Positions 1-8,573 of a DNA stretch of 64,000 bases are shown one piece after another. Source of the DNA: Marinobacter denitrificans (lineage in GTDB: Bacteria; Pseudomonadota; Gammaproteobacteria; Pseudomonadales; Oleiphilaceae); contig NZ_VMHN01000001.1 of the NCBI RefSeq assembly GCF_008795955.1, positions 868,001-932,000 on the forward strand, written 5' to 3'. Numbering within the stretch: the first letter of the stretch is position 1; every line of letters starts with the position of its first letter. The notes beneath the pieces were generated by a model. It saw only the letters and a program-made list of their open reading frames with translations. It was not told where the DNA came from and did no database searches. The position numbers and the translations under genes are program-made.

Positions 1-402
1 CTGGTAGACCTCGTTCCAGCCCATGTGGGGCACTTTCAGGCGCTCTCCGTGTTCCACGAGGTTTTCACCGAAATACCGCACTTCTGATGGAAATAGAGCA
101 ATGCAGTCAACACCGCCATTTTCCTCGCTGCGGGACATCAGTGCCTGCATACCAACACAAATACCCAGGAACGGGCGATCCTGCGACACCTCGCGCACCA
201 GGGTGTCGATACCCAAACGGCGAATTTCAGCCATACAGTCACGAATTGCGCCCACACCAGGCAGAATCACCCGGTCGGCTTCACGGATTTTATCAGCGTT
301 ATCGGAGACCAGCACCGTGGTATCCGGGGCTACGTGCTCTACCGCTTTTTTGGCAGAGTGAAGATTGCCCATGCCGTAGTCGATAATGGCAACGGTTTTC
401 AT
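1..402 (-). CDS. hisH: Imidazole glycerol phosphate synthase subunit HisH (3' part cut off by the window)
   Basis: Glutamine amidotransferase subunit of imidazole glycerol phosphate synthase. It makes ammonia from glutamine for HisF in histidine biosynthesis (cytoplasm). The start reads [10 protein letters not shown], typical of HisH, and the class I amidotransferase nucleophile motif GICVGMQ puts the catalytic Cys at residue 82. Only the first 134 codons are present; the His/Glu end of the triad lies beyond the window edge. It follows hisB by 28 nt on the same strand, so the two are probably co-transcribed, as in the Pseudomonas hisB-hisH order. Identification is firm. Confidence 0.93.
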   Translation of the reverse strand, partial: MKTVAIIDYGMGNLHSAKKAVEHVAPDTTVLVSDNADKIREADRVILPGVGAIRDCMAEIRRLGIDTLVREVSQDRPFLGICVGMQALMSRSEENGGVDCIALFPSEVRYFGENLVEHGERLKVPHMGWNEVYQ

Positions 403-430
403 GGTTGTTGCGGTGTCCTTCGAAGACAGG

Positions 431-1024
431 TTATAGCGAACCTTTGGTAGAAGGTGTGATACCCGCCATGCGCTCGTCCATTTCGATGGCCATGCGCAGG
501 GCGCGACCGAAGGCCTTGAACACGGTTTCAATCTGGTGATGGGTGTTCTTGCCCTTCAGGTTGTCGATGTGCAGGGTAACCATGGAGTGGTTCACAAAGC
601 CCTGGAAGAACTCAGCAAACAGGTCCACGTCAAAGCCCCCGACAGCGCCACGGGTGTAGGGCACATTCATCAGCAGTCCCGGGCGTCCGGAAAGATCGAT
701 CACCACGCGGGACAAAGCTTCGTCCAGCGGCACGTAAGCATGGCCATAACGGCGTATACCTTTCTTGTCGCCAACGGCCTGCTTGAAGGCCTGGCCCAGA
801 GTGATGCCGATGTCTTCCACGGTGTGGTGGTCATCAATGTGCAGGTCACCCTTGGAGACGATGTTCAGGTCCACCAGCCCGTGGCGGGCGATCTGGTCCA
901 TCATGTGCTCTAGGAAGGGCACGCCGGTATCGAAACTGGACTTGCCGGTGCCGTCGAGATCGATCTCGACGGTGATCTGTGTTTCCAGGGTATTTCGTTC
1001 TACCCGAGCCTTGCGTTCGGCCAT
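431..1024 (-). CDS. hisB: Imidazoleglycerol-phosphate dehydratase
   Basis: Manganese enzyme that dehydrates imidazole glycerol phosphate to imidazole acetol phosphate in histidine biosynthesis. The protein is 197 aa, the usual length of the monofunctional enzyme, so it lacks the phosphatase half found in enterobacterial HisB. Metal-binding signatures are visible: HHTVED at residues 66-71 and a second HHQIE motif in the C-terminal half. I chose the ATG at 1024 (protein begins [12 protein letters not shown]) because a GGGAG sequence lies 6 nt upstream; an in-frame TTG four codons earlier is less likely. It is first in the visible his operon, followed by hisH. Confidence 0.95.
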   Translation of the reverse strand: MAERKARVERNTLETQITVEIDLDGTGKSSFDTGVPFLEHMMDQIARHGLVDLNIVSKGDLHIDDHHTVEDIGITLGQAFKQAVGDKKGIRRYGHAYVPLDEALSRVVIDLSGRPGLLMNVPYTRGAVGGFDVDLFAEFFQGFVNHSMVTLHIDNLKGKNTHHQIETVFKAFGRALRMAIEMDERMAGITPSTKGSL

Positions 1025-1074
1025 GGGGACTCCCAAGTCATCAATCGGCAGATGCCGGAAAAGTGTCTGCGCGC

Positions 1075-1080
1075 ATTATA
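1075..1080 (-). promoter_or_regulatory. -10 element of the probable his promoter
   Basis: A perfect TATAAT reads on the minus strand about 50 nt upstream of the hisB start. No convincing -35 hexamer is seen at the normal spacing, so only the -10 element is claimed. Confidence 0.45.
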
Positions 1081-1137
1081 CCTTTTATGCGTCCCTGCGT
1101 CCCGCAACGGGCTTTATAGCGGTGATAGCTGCAACCA

Positions 1138-1599
1138 TCAGAATGCTTTTTTCAGGTTGTTCATGTAAGTATCCACCAGGCTATTGAACTCGTGCTTGAT
1201 CACCGGGCTGATCGCCAGCTTCAGCAGGCTCGGCAGGGGCACGGTCAGCTCGGCGCTGGTCTGGAATTTCACCGAGGTGGTGTTGTCGTCTTTTGCCTTG
1301 AGGGTCCAGGAGCCTTTTACCACGCCATTGCCCTCACCTTTCACCGGCTCCCAGGTGATTTTGCCGTTGTCCTTGTCCGGGTAATACTTGCAGGCGTAAA
1401 TCGACTGGATGGCATGCTTGTCCACCCCTACTTTTTCCATTTCCCAGCGATAGGTGTTGTCACCCAGATCCACCAGTTTATGCACCTTGGGGAAATGGCT
1501 GGCTGATTTCGGAACGTCTGCCAGCAGATCAAAAACCTCGTCATACCCGGCCGGCAGATCCAGCTCACGGTTCAGCTCAATAGAGACAGTAATAGCCAC
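1138..1599 (-). CDS. SRPBCC (START-like) domain protein
   Basis: A 153-aa protein of the SRPBCC/polyketide-cyclase-like fold, which forms a hydrophobic cavity for lipids or other small ligands. Visible family features are an N-terminal strand with acidic and basic residues, the segment DEVFDLLADVPKSASHFP typical of the fold's first helix, and an amphipathic C-terminal helix. No signal peptide is present, so it is probably cytoplasmic. The start is a GTG at 1599 with AAGGAG 7 nt upstream. It stands alone, divergent from asmA. Ligand and role cannot be told from the sequence. Confidence 0.75.
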   Translation of the reverse strand: MAITVSIELNRELDLPAGYDEVFDLLADVPKSASHFPKVHKLVDLGDNTYRWEMEKVGVDKHAIQSIYACKYYPDKDNGKITWEPVKGEGNGVVKGSWTLKAKDDNTTSVKFQTSAELTVPLPSLLKLAISPVIKHEFNSLVDTYMNNLKKAF

Positions 1600-1797
1600 T
1601 GCTTGCTCCTTTTTATCGTTGTAAGACGCGCAATACGTTGTCGCATGAAAAATCGTATAGAAATAAGGTGCCTATTTTGGCTGATCACTAACGTATTGTC
1701 ATACATCCAGGCTTTTATTTTGTTACCCCTGGGTTATGCTTGGGCTAACAATTCGCCTATTAAACCGGACAAGAATTAACGGAAGGACGCCAGAATC

Positions 1798-3996
1798 ATG
1801 AAAGCTGTTCGTTATGTGGCTCTCGCCATAGTCGGCCTGATTATCCTTGCCATTGCCGCCGTGGCTATTGCCGTTGCCGTCATTGACCCCAACACCTACA
1901 AGCCGCAGATTGAGAAGGCCGTTGAAAACAGCACCAACCTCGACCTGATTCTGGCGGGTGATATCGGTTGGTCTTTCATCCCGCTGGGGCTGGAACTCAA
2001 TGACGTGGAAGCCACCCTGGAGGACGAGCGCCTTGTTCGCCTTGACCAGTTGGTGGCACAGGTCAGCTTCTGGTCCCTGGTGACTATGTCGCCCCGGGTA
2101 GACACCTTCCTGCTGAACGGCCTGGACGCCAACCTGTCGGTGGACGAAGAGGGTAACGGCAACTGGACACGGATCATGCCGGAAGGCGAGGCCAAGCCAG
2201 AGCAGGAAGAGCCCGCACCGGAAGAAACCGCTGACGAGAGCACCGGCGAAAGCGAGCCGCTGAACTTCAATGTTGAAAGCGTGGAAATCAGCAACGCCCG
2301 CATACATTATGAAGACAAAGGCACAGGCCAGGCTTTCACTCTGGAAGACTTCACCCTTAACGCCAGCGAAATCACCCTGGGCTCCAGCTTTCCGCTGAAC
2401 GTGGCGTTCCGGTTCGCTACTAATCAGCCTCAGGTGGAGGTAAAGGGTGACCTCAGTGCCCGCCTTGCAGCCAATGAAGCGTTGAATGAGTTTGGCGTGT
2501 CCGACCTCAACGCCACCTTTGACATGAGCGGTGAGCCTTTGGGAGGCGAATCAGTCCGCGCGGAGCTGGCCGGTTCTCTGGAAGCCAACCTGGAAAATGA
2601 AACCGCCACCCTCAGCGGTTTCACTGCCAGCCTGGCCGACGTCACGCTGAACACGGACCTGTCCGTGAACGGTTTTGGCGACCAGCCCAAGCTTGAGGGA
2701 AGCCTGAGCATCGACGAATTTTCACTGAAATCACTGCTGGCCGCGCTGGGCCAGCCGGCTATTGAAACGGAAGATCCGGAGGTCATGAAGGCCATCGCCT
2801 TCTCCACCAATATTGGCGGCCCTGCCGGCACCGTCGAGCTCAGCGATCTGGCGATTACCCTGGATGACACTACGTTCAAAGGGAGTGCAAGCTATGGCTT
2901 CGCCAACAGCGCTATTGGCCTGAAGCTGAATGGTGACGCCATCAATGCTGACCGTTACCTGCCTCCCGCCAGTGAAGAAGAAAAAGCAGCCAACCAGGAA
3001 AAGGACCAGCCACAGAACAGCTCGGCAGAAGGTGGCCCCGCGGAAGAGGGCGAACTGCTGCCCCTGGAAACCCTGCGTTCATTGGCGCTGGACATCAACC
3101 TGGGATTGGGTGAGCTGATTGTCAGCAATCTCACCATTAACGAAATCAACTCCGTGATCACCGCCAGAGATGGCCTTCTGAAAGTGGAAGATTTCAGTGG
3201 CCAGCTTTATTACGGCTCGTTTGACACCAGCGTAACCCTGGATGCCCGTTCGGATAATCCGCAGTGGACCATTACCAAAGACATCAAGGATGTCCAGACA
3301 TTGCCGCTACTGGCAGACCTTGCCGATGTGGACATGCTATCCGGCGCCGCCAACATGGCCGTCAATGTCAAAACCACCGGCAACCGTATTTCTGACCTGC
3401 GCAGTAACGCCAAAGGCGATATTAACTTCAACCTGGCTGAAGGCGAGTTCACCCGCATGAATCTTACCCGCATGGCCTGCCAGGGGATTGCCCTTGCCAA
3501 CCAGGAACAACTGGGCAACTCAGGCTGGGGCACCAGCACACCGTTCAATGACATGAAGGGCACGCTCAGGATTGACGGCAACACCCTTAACAATACCGAC
3601 CTCGTGGCAGCCCTCGCCGGCATGAGACTGGAAGGCGATGGCACCGTCGATCTGGCTGCCTCCGAGCTTGATTATGAGATTGGCCTGCGCATCGTCGGTG
3701 AGATCCACCGGGATGAAGCCTGCCGGGTAACGGAGTACGTGGAAGACGTGGTCATTCCTGTGGAGTGCCGCGGCAACTTTACCGAAGACCCAGCCGGCCT
3801 GTGCTCCTTTGACGGCTCCCGCTTCCGCGACACACTGAAGACCATCGCTGCCAATGCAGCCCGCAAGAAAGTCAGCGAAGAAACCGAGCGGGCAAAAGAA
3901 AAGGCCGAGGAGAAAGCGCGCGAGGAAATTGACAAGCGCCTGGGCGAAGACGGCGAAAAGGTCAAAGACGCACTGAAGGGCATTTTCGGCCAATGA
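1798..3996 (+). CDS. asmA: AsmA family inner-membrane protein
   Basis: A 732-aa AsmA-family protein. Such proteins are anchored in the inner membrane and span the periplasm; they are linked to outer-membrane biogenesis and, in larger relatives, phospholipid transfer. Residues 1-28 form one hydrophobic anchor. A long beta-rich periplasmic region follows, with acidic low-complexity inserts around residues 125-155 and 385-415. The conserved AsmA C-terminal domain comes next, then a charged Lys/Glu helix at the very end that is probably coiled coil. The stop codon overlaps the mutY start by 4 nt (ATGA), so the two are translationally coupled, the same gene order as in Pseudomonas. Confidence 0.88.
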   Translation: MKAVRYVALAIVGLIILAIAAVAIAVAVIDPNTYKPQIEKAVENSTNLDLILAGDIGWSFIPLGLELNDVEATLEDERLVRLDQLVAQVSFWSLVTMSPRVDTFLLNGLDANLSVDEEGNGNWTRIMPEGEAKPEQEEPAPEETADESTGESEPLNFNVESVEISNARIHYEDKGTGQAFTLEDFTLNASEITLGSSFPLNVAFRFATNQPQVEVKGDLSARLAANEALNEFGVSDLNATFDMSGEPLGGESVRAELAGSLEANLENETATLSGFTASLADVTLNTDLSVNGFGDQPKLEGSLSIDEFSLKSLLAALGQPAIETEDPEVMKAIAFSTNIGGPAGTVELSDLAITLDDTTFKGSASYGFANSAIGLKLNGDAINADRYLPPASEEEKAANQEKDQPQNSSAEGGPAEEGELLPLETLRSLALDINLGLGELIVSNLTINEINSVITARDGLLKVEDFSGQLYYGSFDTSVTLDARSDNPQWTITKDIKDVQTLPLLADLADVDMLSGAANMAVNVKTTGNRISDLRSNAKGDINFNLAEGEFTRMNLTRMACQGIALANQEQLGNSGWGTSTPFNDMKGTLRIDGNTLNNTDLVAALAGMRLEGDGTVDLAASELDYEIGLRIVGEIHRDEACRVTEYVEDVVIPVECRGNFTEDPAGLCSFDGSRFRDTLKTIAANAARKKVSEETERAKEKAEEKAREEIDKRLGEDGEKVKDALKGIFGQ

Positions 3997-5057
3997 GCGA
4001 CAGCTTTGCCCAAAGGCTACTGGCCTGGTACGACGAAAACGGCAGGCACGACCTGCCCTGGCATCATGACCGGAACCCATACCGCGTGTGGGTTTCGGAA
4101 ATCATGCTGCAGCAGACCCAGGTAACCACCGTTATCCCCTACTTCGAAGCCTTCATGCAACGTTTCCCGGACGTGAACGCACTTGCCGCTGCCCCGGTGG
4201 ATGACGTACTCAGCCACTGGTCCGGCCTGGGTTATTATGCCCGCGCCCGCAACCTGCAACAGGCTGCCCGACAAGTGGTGGAGGAACACGGTGGGCAGTT
4301 CCCCCGGGACCAGGAGCAACTGCAGGCACTGCCTGGTATTGGCCGCTCTACCGCCGCCGCCATCCTGGCCCAGGCACACCAGCAACGCGCCGCGATACTG
4401 GATGGGAACGTAAAACGGGTTCTGGCCCGGTACCACGCCATTGCCGGCTGGCCCGGCAAGACCACCGTACTGAACCAGCTCTGGGAGCGTGCCGAAGAGC
4501 ACACGCCCGATGAGCGGATCCGGGACTACACCCAGGCTATCATGGACCTTGGCGCCATGGTGTGCACCCGCAGCCGCCCTGCGTGCGAAAGCTGTCCGCT
4601 ACAGGCCGGATGCGACGCCTACGCCAAAGGCGAGACCAGCCTATACCCCGGCTCAAAACCCAAGAAGACCAAACCCGAGAAAACCACCTGGATGGTAATA
4701 CTGGAAGACCACCAGGGGCGCATCCTGCTGGAACGAAGGCCGCCCAGCGGCATCTGGGGAGGACTGTGGAGCCTGCCAGAGCTTGACCCGGCCTACAGCC
4801 CGGAAGAACTGCCCGAGGCTTGCGAACAGACCTTCGGCTTTAATTGCGGTGAACCGGAACTCACCAGCGGCTTCCGCCATACCTTCAGCCACTACCACTT
4901 GCACATTCAGCCAGTGCGGCTGGCCGTTCGCAGCTCGGTGCAAGTCAACGACACCAATAACCAGCAATGGATTCACCGGGACCAGGCACTCTCCCTCGGC
5001 CTGCCCGCCCCCATTCGCACCCTGCTGACATCGCCGGAACAATCCCTCCTGCTCTGA
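3993..5057 (+). CDS. mutY: A/G-specific adenine DNA glycosylase MutY
   Basis: Base-excision repair glycosylase that removes adenine mispaired with 8-oxoguanine or guanine. All hallmarks are visible. The catalytic Glu is residue 36 (EIMLQQTQ), the helix-hairpin-helix is at about 112-121 ([10 protein letters not shown]), and the catalytic Asp is residue 137 (ILDGNVKR). The four Cys of the [4Fe-4S] loop are residues 191, 198, 201 and 207 in the C-x6-C-x2-C-x5-C pattern. A Nudix-like C-terminal domain that senses 8-oxoG starts near residue 230. The length of 354 aa is normal. It overlaps asmA by 4 nt and is followed by yggX after about 50 nt, a conserved pair that both deal with oxidative damage. 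Confidence 0.97.
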   Translation: MSDSFAQRLLAWYDENGRHDLPWHHDRNPYRVWVSEIMLQQTQVTTVIPYFEAFMQRFPDVNALAAAPVDDVLSHWSGLGYYARARNLQQAARQVVEEHGGQFPRDQEQLQALPGIGRSTAAAILAQAHQQRAAILDGNVKRVLARYHAIAGWPGKTTVLNQLWERAEEHTPDERIRDYTQAIMDLGAMVCTRSRPACESCPLQAGCDAYAKGETSLYPGSKPKKTKPEKTTWMVILEDHQGRILLERRPPSGIWGGLWSLPELDPAYSPEELPEACEQTFGFNCGEPELTSGFRHTFSHYHLHIQPVRLAVRSSVQVNDTNNQQWIHRDQALSLGLPAPIRTLLTSPEQSLLL

Positions 5058-5109
5058 TCTGTTATCATCCCTCCAGATTCCGCAACACGACCTCCAAACA
5101 GGAGCAGAC

Positions 5110-5382
5110 ATGAGCCGCACCGTATTCTGTCGTAAATACCAGGAAGAACTCGAAGGCCTGGACTTCCCACCCATGCCGGGCAAGAAAGGCGAAGACATCT
5201 ACGAGAACATCAGCAAGAAAGCCTGGGAAGAATGGCAGGCCCAGCAGACCATGCTGATCAACGAAAAGCACCTGAGCCTGATGGACCCCAATACCCGCAA
5301 GTACCTGCAGGCGCAGATGGAACGCTTCTTCAACAACGAGCCGTTCGACAAGGCCGAAGGTTATGTTCCGCCGGAGAACTAG
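5110..5382 (+). CDS. yggX: YggX, Fe(II)-trafficking / oxidative damage protection protein
   Basis: Small cytoplasmic protein (90 aa, the family's standard size) that helps protect Fe-S clusters and labile iron from oxidation. The family signature begins [11 protein letters not shown] with the conserved Cys at residue 7, followed by the LDFPPMPG segment and the C-terminal RFFNNE and YVPPE motifs. It lies directly downstream of mutY, as in many gammaproteobacteria. An AGGAG ribosome site precedes the ATG. Confidence 0.96.
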   Translation: MSRTVFCRKYQEELEGLDFPPMPGKKGEDIYENISKKAWEEWQAQQTMLINEKHLSLMDPNTRKYLQAQMERFFNNEPFDKAEGYVPPEN

Positions 5383-5428
5383 CCCCGCAACCTGTGGAAG
5401 CGCCTATTAAAATTTTCCCGGAACGGCC

Positions 5429-5457
5429 TTGACTCAGGCAACCTAAACCGGTTTAAT
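5429..5457 (+). promoter_or_regulatory. Promoter of tRNA-Phe with GC-rich discriminator
   Basis: TTGACT (5429-5434), a 17-nt spacer, then TTTAAT (5452-5457) form a good sigma70 promoter about 30 nt upstream of the tRNA. The following bases (agcgcc) form a GC-rich discriminator, usual for stable-RNA promoters under stringent control. Confidence 0.7.
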
Positions 5458-5488
5458 AGCGCCCCGTTGCACAGCAGTACTGCAACAC

Positions 5489-5564
5489 GCCCGGATAGCT
5501 CAGTTGGTAGAGCAGGGGATTGAAAATCCCCGTGTCGGTGGTTCGATTCCGCCTCCGGGCACCA
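5489..5564 (+). tRNA. tRNA-Phe (anticodon GAA)
   Basis: A 76-nt cloverleaf. The acceptor arm GCCCGGA pairs with TCCGGGC and the CCA end is encoded. The D-loop contains AGTTGGTAGAG. The anticodon stem GGGGA/TCCCC encloses the loop TTGAAAA with anticodon GAA at 5522-5524. The T-arm GGTTCGATTCC is canonical. It stands alone, with its own promoter and terminator. Confidence 0.98.
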
Positions 5565-5577
5565 TTAAGAATTCTGA

Positions 5578-5608
5578 CAAAGTCCGCCTTGTGCGGACTT
5601 TGTTGTTT
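5578..5608 (+). terminator. Rho-independent terminator of tRNA-Phe
   Basis: A perfect 10-bp stem (caaagtccgc / gcggactttg) with a 5-nt loop, followed by a T-rich tail (ttgttt), 14 nt after the tRNA CCA end. It may also slow transcription arriving from the convergent NYN gene. Confidence 0.85.
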
Positions 5609-5621
5609 CTGGAGGCCCGCT

Positions 5622-6368
5622 TTATTTTTCGTCCAAGGGCTTAAAGGCCCGATACCCCTGCCCGCTTGCCCCCTTTTTCACCGTAAAGTACTCAGACCTG
5701 TCGACCAGCAAATCAGAGAACTTCTTCGCTCCATAAGTTCGCGGGTCAAAATCCGGACGTGTGCGCTTGAGGAATGAGCCGGCGGCAGAGAAGGTTGCCC
5801 AGCCCTGGTCGTCCTGGGTTTGCTCCCAGGCCCGTTTCAAAAGCGCCACCTCCTCAGGGACTTTTTCCTGCTTCTTCCGAGGGGTTTCAGATTTTGTGGG
5901 TTCGTCAGACGTGGTTTCTTCCGGGTACTCCAGATTTTCGGTAAACAGAAAATCGTCGCAGGCGCTTCGGAACGAGACCGGGGTCTTTTTTTCCCCGAAG
6001 CCGAATACGTATATCTCGGATTCCCGGAGCCGTGAAGCCAGCTTGGTGAAGTCGCTGTCGCTGGAGACCAGGGCGAAGGCATCAAATTTGGAGGAATAAA
6101 GCAGATCCATTGCATCGATGATCAGCGAGGCATCCGTGGCATTCTTGCCTTTGGTATAGGCAAATTGCTGGATGGGCTGGATCGCGAGTTCGTTTAGAAC
6201 GGTTTTCCAGTTTTTGAGGCTGTCTATGGACCAGTCACCATAGGCTCGTTTTATCACCACGTGGCCATGGGAAGACAGCTCTTCAATAATCAGGGGCAAC
6301 TTTGACAGCTGGGCGTTATCGGCGTCGATTAAAACGGCAATTTTCTTGTGCTGCTCAAGGTCCTTCAA
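5622..6368 (-). CDS. NYN domain (LabA/PIN-like) protein with C-terminal LOTUS/OST-HTH domain
   Basis: A 248-aa predicted RNA-binding nuclease. The N-terminal NYN domain (about residues 8-145) carries the acidic residues of the PIN-like active site in VLIDADNAQ, DASLIIDAMDLL and SSDSDFTKLA. An acidic/charged linker follows, then a C-terminal OST-HTH/LOTUS-type domain (about 190-248) with the usual GWATFSAAGSFL and YGAKKFSDLL patterns. The start is a TTG at 6368 with AAAGGGA 8 nt upstream; no in-frame ATG lies nearby. It follows arfA on the same strand after a long hairpin, so any co-transcript would be processed between them. The substrate is unknown. Confidence 0.85.
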   Translation of the reverse strand: MKDLEQHKKIAVLIDADNAQLSKLPLIIEELSSHGHVVIKRAYGDWSIDSLKNWKTVLNELAIQPIQQFAYTKGKNATDASLIIDAMDLLYSSKFDAFALVSSDSDFTKLASRLRESEIYVFGFGEKKTPVSFRSACDDFLFTENLEYPEETTSDEPTKSETPRKKQEKVPEEVALLKRAWEQTQDDQGWATFSAAGSFLKRTRPDFDPRTYGAKKFSDLLVDRSEYFTVKKGASGQGYRAFKPLDEK

Positions 6369-6397
6369 TGCACTTTCCCTTTATTCTGATCAGGTAC

Positions 6398-6450
6398 ATC
6401 AAGGACTTCCGTAAAACCGCCCTTCAGGCAGCCTTGCGGAAATCCTCGAT
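6398..6450 (-). promoter_or_regulatory. 14-bp hairpin spanning the arfA stop codon (probable RNase III site/terminator)
   Basis: In the mRNA sense, bases 6450-6437 pair with 6411-6398 without a mismatch over 14 positions, using two G-U wobbles. The left arm lies in the coding region (codons I-E-D-F-R) and the stop codon (6426-6424) lies in the 25-nt loop. In E. coli arfA, a comparable hairpin is cut by RNase III ahead of the stop, giving a non-stop mRNA that trans-translation normally destroys. The same layout is inferred here. Confidence 0.7.
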
Positions 6451-6579
6451 TCTTACTGTTTTATCACGCTTACGCTTGTACTTGCTTTTATCTTCCACCA
6501 CGCGCATCTGGTACTTCGGGGTTCTCAGTTCGCGCTGAACAGCGCTGTGCTGTGTGGGCTTCGCCCGTTTTTTCGCCAT
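6424..6579 (-). CDS. arfA: ArfA-like alternative ribosome-rescue factor
   Basis: A 51-aa, very basic protein beginning MAKKRAKPTQHSAVQREL, then a core reading RTPKYQMRVVEDKSKYKRKR. This resembles the ArfA core (L-F-R-Q-R-V-x(n)-K-G-K-G-S-Y-x-R-K). ArfA enters the empty A site of ribosomes stalled on non-stop mRNA and recruits RF2 when tmRNA is lacking. The 3' end of the gene forms a 14-bp hairpin across the stop codon, the hallmark of ArfA regulation. RBS GGAGAT lies 8 nt upstream of the ATG, and a TATAAT at 6624-6619 gives it its own promoter inside the arcC 3' end. The protein similarity alone is moderate; the hairpin raises confidence. Confidence 0.65.
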   Translation of the reverse strand: MAKKRAKPTQHSAVQRELRTPKYQMRVVEDKSKYKRKRDKTVRIEDFRKAA

Positions 6580-6618
6580 AATGGGTATCTCCCTGGTTGG
6601 CTGGATGTTCTCAGGGAG

Positions 6619-6624
6619 ATTATA
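6619..6624 (-). promoter_or_regulatory. -10 element upstream of arfA
   Basis: A perfect TATAAT on the minus strand 40 nt upstream of the arfA ATG, just outside the arcC stop codon. The -35 region falls in arcC coding sequence and is weak (TGTGTA-like). Confidence 0.5.
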
Positions 6625-6632
6625 CCACTGCC

Positions 6633-7538
6633 CTACTTCATTACACAGGTACCTGCCCGGCGCTCAAGAATCGCCAGCGCATCCTCCAGCTTACCAATAC
6701 CACTGATACCACCGCTTTCGGCGAAGTTGCCCGCAGCAGCCATTTTGGGCCCCATGGAACCGGCTGGCAGATCCAGATTGCGGGCTTCGTCGAGGGTCAA
6801 CTCACTGATGGGTGCGGCGGTGTCTTTGCCGAAGTCACGGTAGATGGCATCCACGTCGGTGAGGAGCAGTAAGGCGTCTGCACCCAGTTGGCTGGCCAGT
6901 AGTGCGCTGGCGGCGTCTTTGTCGATCACGGCTTCCACGCCGATCATGCTGCCGTCATCCCGGCGAAGAATGGGGATACCGCCGCCTCCGGCACAGATCA
7001 CCACAACACCCTGCTCCAGCAGCAATTTGAGCACGCGCATGTCGGGTATCTCCAAGGGTTTGGGCGAGGGTACTACCCGCCGCCACTTGTCGCCATCCTG
7101 TGCGATTTGCCAGCCGGCGGCTTCGGCTTTACGCTCGGCTTCTTCCTTGTCATACACCGGTCCGACAAATTTCGTGGGCTTGCTGAAGGCAGGGTCGTCC
7201 TTGTCCACCAGTACCTGGGTCAGCAGGGTGGCCACTGGCCGGTCGTGGCCCAGGGCGTTTTCCAGCTCCTGCTCGATGATGTAGCCGATCATGCCTTCGG
7301 TTTCAGCACCCAGTACGTCCAGCGGGTAGGCCTCCTCCGGCTTGTAGGCCGCGCCCTGAAGCGCCAATAAGCCGACCTGCGGACCATTACCATGAGTGAC
7401 CACCAGCCGGTGGCCGGCGCGGACGATTTCGGCCAGCGATTCGGCGGCGATTTTCACGTTGGCGCGCTGGGCCTCAGCTGTCAGGGGCTCACCGCGCCGC
7501 AACAGGGCGTTACCTCCGAGTGCTGCTACTACAAGCAT
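6633..7538 (-). CDS. arcC: Carbamate kinase (arginine deiminase pathway)
   Basis: The last enzyme of the arginine deiminase pathway: carbamoyl phosphate + ADP gives ATP + NH3 + CO2. The 301-aa length is normal. The amino-acid-kinase fold shows ALGGNAL at residues 6-12, THGNGPQVG near residue 50, the CAGGGGIP loop in the middle, and the C-terminal [11 protein letters not shown] nucleotide/substrate segment. It is the distal gene of an operon read arcD-like, arcA, arcB, arcC, and starts 15 nt after arcB. It supplies ATP from arginine when respiration is limited. Confidence 0.96.
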   Translation of the reverse strand: MLVVAALGGNALLRRGEPLTAEAQRANVKIAAESLAEIVRAGHRLVVTHGNGPQVGLLALQGAAYKPEEAYPLDVLGAETEGMIGYIIEQELENALGHDRPVATLLTQVLVDKDDPAFSKPTKFVGPVYDKEEAERKAEAAGWQIAQDGDKWRRVVPSPKPLEIPDMRVLKLLLEQGVVVICAGGGGIPILRRDDGSMIGVEAVIDKDAASALLASQLGADALLLLTDVDAIYRDFGKDTAAPISELTLDEARNLDLPAGSMGPKMAAAGNFAESGGISGIGKLEDALAILERRAGTCVMK

Positions 7539-7553
7539 TTCGATCTCCTTATC

Positions 7554-8555
7554 TCAGCTTCCAAGAGTGGCAACGAGCACCGCCTTGATGGTGTGCATGC
7601 GGTTCTCGGCCTGATCAAACACGATGGAAGCGGGGCTTTCAAAGACATCGTCGGTGACTTCCATCGCGTCAATACCGAACTCAGCCTGTATTTCCTTGCC
7701 CACGGTGGTTTCCGTGTTATGGAAGGCCGGCAGGCAATGCATGAACCTTGCACGGGGGTTGCCGGTTTTCTCCATCAGGGATGCGTTGACCTGGTAGGGC
7801 TGCAACAGCTTGATTCGCTCTGCCCACTTCTCCTTGGGCTCGCCCATGGACACCCACACGTCAGTGTAAACAAAATCCACCCCCGCAACCGCGGCATCAA
7901 TGTCTTCGGTGATCATGATCCGGGCGCCGGTACCGGTGGCAATGGTCTGCGCTTCCTTCTGAATCGCGTCGCTGGGCCAGCAGGCTTTCGGAGCGCACAG
8001 ACGTACGTCCATCCCCATCTTGGCGCCACCGATCAGCAGGCTGTCTCCCATGTTATTGGCGGCGTCCCCGATGAACACAAAGGCCACGTCACGCAGAGGC
8101 TTCTCCACGTTTTCCTGCATGGTCAGGAAGTCTGCCAGTATCTGGGTGGGATGGAATTCATTGGTCAGCCCGTTGTAGACCGGCACGCCAGCGTATTGTG
8201 CCAGCTCCTCAACTACCGCCTGGCCGAACCCCCGGTATTCGATCGCATCGTATACACGCCCCAACACCCGGGCTGTATCCTTCACCGATTCCTTATGGCC
8301 GATATGGGTGCCCGTCGGGCCCAGGTAGGTTACCCGGGCGCCCTGATCAAACGCTGCAACCTCAAACCCTACCCGGGTCCGGGTGGAGTTCTTCTCAAAG
8401 ATCAGCGCTATGTCCTTGCCCTGCAACTGCGGCACTTCGGTACCGGCGTACTTGGCCGTTTTCAGGTCGGCGGAAAGTTTGAGTAAAAAGCTGATTTCCC
8501 GGGGCGTAAAGTCCCTCAGGGTCAGGAAATGCCGGTTCTTGAGATTAAAAGCCAT
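7554..8555 (-). CDS. arcB: Ornithine carbamoyltransferase (catabolic, arc operon)
   Basis: Converts citrulline + phosphate to ornithine + carbamoyl phosphate in the catabolic direction. The 333-aa length fits. The carbamoyl-phosphate motif STRTR follows FEKN near residue 55, HPTQILADF binds substrate near residue 135, and the ornithine/citrulline motif HCLPAFH is near residue 273. The sequence alone does not prove the catabolic form; the position between arcA and arcC does. It lies 18 nt downstream of arcA and 15 nt upstream of arcC. Confidence 0.93.
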   Translation of the reverse strand: MAFNLKNRHFLTLRDFTPREISFLLKLSADLKTAKYAGTEVPQLQGKDIALIFEKNSTRTRVGFEVAAFDQGARVTYLGPTGTHIGHKESVKDTARVLGRVYDAIEYRGFGQAVVEELAQYAGVPVYNGLTNEFHPTQILADFLTMQENVEKPLRDVAFVFIGDAANNMGDSLLIGGAKMGMDVRLCAPKACWPSDAIQKEAQTIATGTGARIMITEDIDAAVAGVDFVYTDVWVSMGEPKEKWAERIKLLQPYQVNASLMEKTGNPRARFMHCLPAFHNTETTVGKEIQAEFGIDAMEVTDDVFESPASIVFDQAENRMHTIKAVLVATLGS

Positions 8556-8573
8556 GGTCCTGCTCCTTCCTTG

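Noticed and set aside
7392-8486. A long plus-strand reading frame of 364 codons opposite arcB and arcC
   Set aside because: It is antisense to two clear genes with conserved active sites; its composition is that of a frame shadow and it has no recognisable domain.
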